A stretch of DNA of 10,680 nucleotides from Betaproteobacteria bacterium (GTDB lineage: Bacteria > Pseudomonadota > Gammaproteobacteria > Burkholderiales > Burkholderiaceae), in assembly GCA_009921765.1 (NCBI GenBank), contig RFXC01000156.1:1-10680 (forward strand). The letters are read 5' to 3'. A program made the translations under genes and the position numbers. A model generated the notes under the pieces. It saw only the letters and a program-made list of their open reading frames with translations. It made no database searches and had not been told where the DNA came from. This document shows, piece by piece, positions 7,207 through 10,680 of the stretch (positions within the stretch are counted from its first letter, which is position 1; the number at the start of each line of letters is the position of its first letter).

Positions 7207-8900
7207 CAGCGGACAACTTTCGGAAAATGCCGAAAGAGCGACAGCACCGGGTTGGGCGCTGCCTGACCCAGACCACAGATCGATGCATCGATCATGGTTT
7301 GCGACAGCTCGCGCAAAAGCGGTTCGTTCCATGTCGGCGCGTCCATCAGCGTCACCGCCTTGGCCGTCCCGACGCGGCACGGGGTGCACTGGCCGCAGGA
7401 CTCAAGCCGGAAGAAACGCATCAGGTTCTGCGCGGCGCGACGCAGATCATCCTGCTGCGACAGCACAATCACGGCAGCGGAACCGATGAACGCGCCATGC
7501 GGCTGAAGCGTGTCGAAATCGAGCGGCTCATCGGCCAGCGAAGCCGGCAGAATCCCTCCCGAGGCGCCGCCAGGCAAAAAGGCAGCGAGCGAATGGCCCT
7601 CCGCCATGCCGCCGCAATAGTCGGCGATGAGCTCATGCAGGCTGATACCGGCCGGTGCGATTTTTACGCCTGGCTCGCGCACCCGCCCCGACACCGAAAA
7701 CGAGCGCAGGCCCTTGCGCCCGCGACGACCGAGCGCTGCGAACCACGCTGCGCCCTGCTGCAGGATGATCGGAACCCAGGCAAGCGTTTCGACGTTATGT
7801 GCAAGGGTCGGGCGGCCGTGGAGTCCCACTTCGGCCACATACGGCGGACGGAGCCGTGGCATGCCGCGCTTGCCCTCGATCGATTCGATCAACGCGCTCT
7901 CTTCGCCGCACACATAGGCCCCCGCCCCTCGCCGTAATTCAATCGCAGGCAGCGACCACCGCAACGGGGGCGCCGCGCGCAGCAATGCGATTTCGCGCTC
8001 AAGCAGCGCGCGCACGCCAGCATATTCGTCGCGCAGGTAGATCACGCAGGTTTCGCAGCCCACTGCCCAGGCGGCAATCAGCATCCCCTCCAGAAAGCGT
8101 CGAGGCTCGCACTCCAGCCAAAAGCGGTCCTTGAAGGTGCCGGGCTCGCCCTCGTCGGCATTGACCACCAGCATTCGAGGGCCGTGAAAACCCGCGACGA
8201 TGCGCCACTTGCGACCCGCCGGGAAACCCGCCCCGCCCATTCCACGCAGGGCCGACGATTCAAGCTGCGCCATGACATCGGCCGGTTGGGCCACGCCATC
8301 GATCAGGGACTGCAGGACCGGCCACGCGCCGGCGGGCGGTGCAGGAATCGCTTCGCTCCGATCCCCGCCAGCCGGCTGGCCTGTGGGCATCTGACACTCG
8401 CGAGAGCCCCCCTTCGCGTGGGCGATCACCGCATCCACGCTCGCCTGTGGAACCGGATGGCGCGCCACCACCGCCACCGGCGCCTGCGCGCAACGTCCCA
8501 CGCATGGAACGGGCTGCACCCGCACCTCGGCACCGACCAGCGCCTGCAGCCGCTCGATCAGCGTGGCTGCACCCGCAATCTCACACGACAATGAATCGCA
8601 GACCCGAACCGTGAGCGCAGGCGGACGCGGCTCGTCATCGGCCACCAGATCGAAGTGGTGATAGAAGCTTGCCACCTCGAACACCTCAACCTGCGACAGC
8701 TTCATCGCCTGCGCAAGCGCAGCGAGCAGCCCGTGCGGCAGACAGCCCTCGGCATCCTGAATCCGATGCAGATACTCGATCAGCAGGTCGCGCCTGAGCG
8801 GGGAATCGGTGATCAGTTCGGCCAGTCGCGCCTGGCTTGCCGGACTCACCTGCCTGCCCTTGCCCTGACCCGCCGGCCTGCGAGATGTGACAGTTTTCAT
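7206..8900 (-). CDS. fdsB: Formate dehydrogenase beta subunit, fused FdsG(NuoE)-FdsB(NuoF) diaphorase
   Basis: A 564-residue electron-transfer subunit that passes electrons from the alpha subunit to NAD+. Residues about 20-165 are a NuoE/FdsG-type thioredoxin-fold domain with [2Fe-2S] ligands Cys101, Cys106, Cys133 and Cys137. A Pro/Gly/Ala-rich linker (about 165-192) leads to a NuoF/FdsB-type domain. Its FMN and NADH sites are RGMGGAGFPAGRKW (219-232), NADEGEPGTFKDR (247-259) and GAGAYVCGEESAL (325-337). The C-terminal [4Fe-4S] site has CGQCTPC (Cys502/505/508) and Cys542. In the classic fds operon these are two genes; here they are one frame. The fused form is known from the two-subunit Methylobacterium FDH1 and from HoxF-like proteins. 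The partner gene rules in formate dehydrogenase rather than hydrogenase. Only a poor ribosome-binding site precedes the ATG at 8900. Confidence 0.94.
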   Translation of the reverse strand: MKTVTSRRPAGQGKGRQVSPASQARLAELITDSPLRRDLLIEYLHRIQDAEGCLPHGLLAALAQAMKLSQVEVFEVASFYHHFDLVADDEPRPPALTVRVCDSLSCEIAGAATLIERLQALVGAEVRVQPVPCVGRCAQAPVAVVARHPVPQASVDAVIAHAKGGSRECQMPTGQPAGGDRSEAIPAPPAGAWPVLQSLIDGVAQPADVMAQLESSALRGMGGAGFPAGRKWRIVAGFHGPRMLVVNADEGEPGTFKDRFWLECEPRRFLEGMLIAAWAVGCETCVIYLRDEYAGVRALLEREIALLRAAPPLRWSLPAIELRRGAGAYVCGEESALIESIEGKRGMPRLRPPYVAEVGLHGRPTLAHNVETLAWVPIILQQGAAWFAALGRRGRKGLRSFSVSGRVREPGVKIAPAGISLHELIADYCGGMAEGHSLAAFLPGGASGGILPASLADEPLDFDTLQPHGAFIGSAAVIVLSQQDDLRRAAQNLMRFFRLESCGQCTPCRVGTAKAVTLMDAPTWNEPLLRELSQTMIDASICGLGQAAPNPVLSLFRHFPKVVR

Positions 8901-8974
8901 AGGGTCCGAAGGTACCTCAAGGCACCGGCTAGCGCCATGTGTCTCGTCATTTCGGCAGTACGGGGCTCGGCTGA

Positions 8975-8997
8975 ACCGCGCGAGCCACTCTCGCGGT
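8975..8997. repeat. GC-rich inverted repeat between toxin and formate dehydrogenase genes
   Basis: ACCGCG at 8975-8980 and CGCGGT at 8992-8997 form a perfect six-base inverted repeat. An alternative register pairs CGCGAG (8979-8984) with CTCGCG (8990-8995) around a five-base loop. It lies in the 129-base gap between the PIN toxin stop and the fdsB start. No T tract follows on the minus strand. It could end toxin-antitoxin transcripts weakly or act in the formate dehydrogenase leader. I see no convincing -35/-10 pair in this gap. Confidence 0.3.
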
Positions 8998-9029
8998 CGG
9001 TCGCAAGCGGGTCTATTGCGCTGGCTCCC

Positions 9030-9500
9030 TCACCCGCCATCCAGGACTGGCAGCGCCGTGACCCGCTTGAAATCACGGTCATGGGTGATGAGCGCTGCCG
9101 CGCCGGTCTCGAGTGCGCAGGCAAGTTGGAGCGCATCCGGAAGCCGCAGCCGATGCTGCACCCGCAGTTGGGCCGCCAAGGCCGCGATCGGCACGGTGAT
9201 TGGCACCACCTCATACTGGCAGAGCGCCCGTTCGTAGCGCTTGCCCAGTGCGGTCAGGCCGGCAGCGGCGGGGCCAGTGAGCACTTCAGCCAGCGTGATG
9301 GTGGAGAGCGCAATGGTGAGCTCCCCGTCGGCTGCCGCCTCGAACAGACCCGCAAAGCGATCAGCCAACACCGGATGGGACTCGAGGAGATAGATGAACG
9401 GCGCAGTATCGACCAGGACCCGGCTACCCGTTGGCAGCCCTCCCCAGGTCATGCCCGGAACGGAATCGGGCTGTGCCTTCGTCCCGCGTCGGGCGGTCAC
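9030..9500 (-). CDS. vapC: PIN-domain ribonuclease toxin, VapC-like
   Basis: A PIN-fold endoribonuclease, the likely toxin of a type II toxin-antitoxin pair; relatives cleave tRNA or rRNA. With the chosen GTG start the protein has 156 residues. The acidic metal-binding set is intact: Asp31 in VLVDTAPFIYLLE, Glu72 in TLAEVLTG, Asp122 in RLPDALQLACAL, and Asp141/Asp143 in THDRDF. The start is uncertain. The GTG at 9500 overlaps the antitoxin stop as TAGTG and has GGGA nine bases upstream. A GTG at 9515 lies inside the antitoxin gene, and an ATG at 9452 would begin 10 residues before the PIN core. The N-terminal 16 residues of the chosen form look non-PIN, so the shorter form is quite possible. 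The gene sits directly downstream of the antitoxin on the minus strand. Confidence 0.85.
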   Translation of the reverse strand: MTARRGTKAQPDSVPGMTWGGLPTGSRVLVDTAPFIYLLESHPVLADRFAGLFEAAADGELTIALSTITLAEVLTGPAAAGLTALGKRYERALCQYEVVPITVPIAALAAQLRVQHRLRLPDALQLACALETGAAALITHDRDFKRVTALPVLDGG

Positions 9501-9769
9501 TACTCTGAATCCCACTCACCCCGAAGCGCCCGGACCGCGGCTGCAGAATCCCGACCCCAGAGCCCGTGACCTGTGCCGCGCAGCGCCGTGATTCCCTGGG
9601 CGCGACGCTTCAACAGGGCGAGCTGCTCGAGCGTATCCAGCGGGACGATGGCCGCACAGGGTTTTCCGTGACGGGTGATGATCGATGAGGTGCCCGAGAC
9701 CGCCTCGGACACCAGCAAAGGCAACCGGGCGCGCGCCTGTTCAAGCCCGTAACGAACTCGGGAAACCAT
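9500..9769 (-). CDS. Phd/YefM-type antitoxin of the PIN toxin
   Basis: An 89-residue protein fitting the Phd/YefM antitoxin family. These bind operator DNA through the N-terminus and neutralise the toxin through a flexible C-terminus. The N-terminal part has ARLPLLVSEAVSGTSSIITRHGKPCAAIVPLD (14-45), matching the usual pattern of an early helix followed by a strand, RHGKP and an AAIVPLD strand. The C-terminus (60-89) is Arg/Gly/Trp rich, with an acidic tail suited to toxin binding. The start at 9769 is preferred because TAAGGA (9780-9775) lies five bases upstream. An open frame continues to 9937, but that stretch has no family likeness and crosses the promoter region. The stop overlaps the toxin GTG by one base. 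The family call rests on motif shape and context. Confidence 0.82.
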   Translation of the reverse strand: MVSRVRYGLEQARARLPLLVSEAVSGTSSIITRHGKPCAAIVPLDTLEQLALLKRRAQGITALRGTGHGLWGRDSAAAVRALRGEWDSE

Positions 9770-9774
9770 ATCAT

Positions 9775-9811
9775 TCCTTACGTTTATGTACGGACTGTAC
9801 AGTTTATAAAC
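9775..9811 (-). promoter_or_regulatory. AT-rich palindromic operator/promoter region of the toxin-antitoxin operon
   Basis: Two perfect ten-base palindromes overlap by two bases: ACTGTACAGT at 9794-9803 and GTTTATAAAC at 9802-9811. TGTAC recurs at 9787-9791 and 9796-9800, and GTTTAT recurs at 9782-9787 and 9802-9807. The stretch is markedly AT-rich in a GC-rich region and lies just upstream of the antitoxin ribosome-binding site TAAGGA (9780-9775). TATAAA inside the second palindrome, read on the minus strand, could be a -10 box, giving a leader of roughly 25-30 bases. This is the expected place for antitoxin or toxin-antitoxin autorepression; the exact contacts are inference. Confidence 0.5.
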
Positions 9812-9869
9812 CCCTCCCGCAAGCGCTCCCTGCCGCCTTCGCCCTGATCCATCGCCCAGGCAACGCCGC

Positions 9870-9887
9870 GCGGGTAGTCCTGCCCGC
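9870..9887 (-). terminator. Weak hairpin after dnaJ
   Basis: GCGGGTA (9870-9876) pairs with TGCCCGC (9881-9887), with one G-T pair and a four-base loop, beginning 13 bases after the dnaJ stop on the minus strand. No T tract follows, so termination would be weak or Rho-assisted. The rest of the 131-base gap between the antitoxin start and dnaJ shows only the operator region described separately. Confidence 0.3.
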
Positions 9888-9900
9888 AGAGCCTGCCTCG

Positions 9901-10680
9901 CTATGGCTGAAAGAACTCTTTCACCCGATCCATCCACCCGCGGGTCTTGGGGTTGTGCTTGGGATCGGTAAGCGACGCATCAAGCTGACGCAGCAGATCT
10001 TTCTGGGCGTCAGTAAGGCGCACCGGCGTCTCGACCACCAGGTGCGCGTAGAGATCGCCGGGATAGCTCGAGCGAATCCCTTTGATGCCTTTGCCGCGCA
10101 GCCTGAACTGTTTTCCGGACTGCGTGCCGTCGGGCACATCAATCTCGGCTTTGCCACTCAGCGTTGGAATCTGCACTTTGCCGCCCAACGCCGCGGTCAC
10201 CATGCCGATCGGCACTTCGCAATGCAGGTCATCGCCGTCGCGTTTGAAGACCTCGTGTTCGCGCACACGGATCTCGACATACAGATCGCCCGGTGGCCCA
10301 CCGTTAATGCCTGGCTCGCCGTTACCCGCTGAACGGATCCGCATGCCGTCATCGATACCGGCGGGAATTTTCACTTCCAGGGTTTTGTTGCGCTTGACCC
10401 GTCCCACGCCCTCGCACGCACGGCACGGATCGGGAATGGTCTTGCCCTGTCCACGGCAAGTGGGGCAGGTTTGCTGAATGGAGAAGAAGCCCTGCTGCAT
10501 GCGCACGGCGCCCTGGCCGTTACAGGTGCGGCATGTTTCGGGGCGCGTACCGGGCTTGGCGCCCGTGCCCTTGCAGGTGTCGCAGGACTCCCAGCTTGGC
10601 ACCCGGATTTCCGTGGCATGGCCCGCTGCCGCCTGCTCGAGCGAAATTTCCATCGCATAGCGCAGATCGGCGCCGCGGTA
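9901..10680 (-). CDS. dnaJ: Chaperone protein DnaJ, C-terminal part (5' end outside window)
   Basis: The last 259 residues of the Hsp40 co-chaperone that delivers clients to DnaK and stimulates its ATPase. The gene enters from the right edge. The bases above 10653 read in frame as YRGADLRYA, the usual DnaJ sequence before the zinc region, so the ATG at 10653 is internal. The zinc-binding region has all four CxxCxGxG repeats at local residues 33-40, 50-57, 72-79 and 86-93. The substrate-binding beta domains follow, with [11 protein letters not shown] and GDLYVEI blocks, and a C-terminal helix ending in VKEFF. The J-domain with HPD and the Gly/Phe region lie outside the window. It is a normal type I DnaJ with no disruption seen. 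In this group dnaK usually lies upstream, which cannot be checked here. Confidence 0.98.
   Translation of the reverse strand, partial: YRGADLRYAMEISLEQAAAGHATEIRVPSWESCDTCKGTGAKPGTRPETCRTCNGQGAVRMQQGFFSIQQTCPTCRGQGKTIPDPCRACEGVGRVKRNKTLEVKIPAGIDDGMRIRSAGNGEPGINGGPPGDLYVEIRVREHEVFKRDGDDLHCEVPIGMVTAALGGKVQIPTLSGKAEIDVPDGTQSGKQFRLRGKGIKGIRSSYPGDLYAHLVVETPVRLTDAQKDLLRQLDASLTDPKHNPKTRGWMDRVKEFFQP

Noticed and set aside
7207..7389. Extended N-terminus of the formate dehydrogenase alpha subunit starting at 7389
   Set aside because: The extra 61 residues overlap the conserved C-terminal Fe-S region of the beta gene and lack family likeness; the TGATG start at 7206 fits.
6807..7937. 376-residue plus-strand frame across the formate dehydrogenase junction
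   Set aside because: Antisense to conserved Fe-S and FMN motifs; Arg-rich shadow.
7206..8900. HoxF-type hydrogenase diaphorase
   Set aside because: The coupled partner gene is a metal-pterin formate dehydrogenase alpha subunit and no hydrogenase gene is present.
8655..9569. 304-residue plus-strand frame across fdsB and the toxin gene
   Set aside because: Spans two minus-strand genes with intact catalytic motifs; no domain recognised.
9770..9937. Upstream extension of the antitoxin frame to 9937
   Set aside because: It would read through the palindromic promoter region and into dnaJ; the start at 9769 has a proper ribosome-binding site.

Overview
The window reads as part of a GC-rich Betaproteobacterium chromosome. 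I base this on the high-GC codon choice throughout, a thiolase resembling the Cupriavidus/Burkholderiales BktB type, a C5-pathway hemL, a typical proteobacterial DnaJ, and a soluble NAD-type formate dehydrogenase. The genus cannot be read from the sequence alone. No rRNA, tRNA, IS element, CRISPR array or prophage is seen. Coding density is high and no gap exceeds about 135 bases.

Layout. (1) Positions 1-3009, plus strand: a tight three-gene operon. It holds the C-terminal part of a beta-ketothiolase (cut by the window edge), an APH-fold small-molecule kinase 7 bases downstream, and an enolase-superfamily protein whose ATG overlaps the kinase stop (ATGA). The enolase keeps the metal ligands and the catalytic lysine but differs from canonical enolase at several active-site positions, so it is probably a paralogue with a changed role. 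(2) Positions 3006-4289, minus strand: hemL, convergent with the enolase gene, the two stop codons sharing the tetramer CTAG. (3) Positions 4393-8900, minus strand: a two-gene formate dehydrogenase operon. The beta subunit is a natural fusion of a NuoE/FdsG-like and a NuoF/FdsB-like part, followed through a TGATG junction by the molybdenum- or tungsten-pterin alpha subunit. (4) Positions 9030-9769, minus strand: a Phd/YefM-type antitoxin and a PIN-domain toxin, with an AT-rich palindromic operator/promoter upstream. (5) Positions 9901-10680, minus strand: the C-terminal two thirds of dnaJ, running off the right edge.

How the genes work together. The formate dehydrogenase would oxidise formate to CO2, with electrons passing from the metal-pterin centre through Fe-S clusters in alpha to the clusters and FMN in beta, and on to NAD+. 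The toxin-antitoxin pair is a self-contained module between dnaJ and the formate dehydrogenase. hemL serves tetrapyrrole synthesis. The most promising unknown is the kinase-enolase pair: co-translated and next to a thiolase, it looks like a dedicated route in which a substrate is phosphorylated and then dehydrated, or otherwise processed, by an enolase-fold enzyme. That function is inference; the gene pairing and the residue changes are directly visible.
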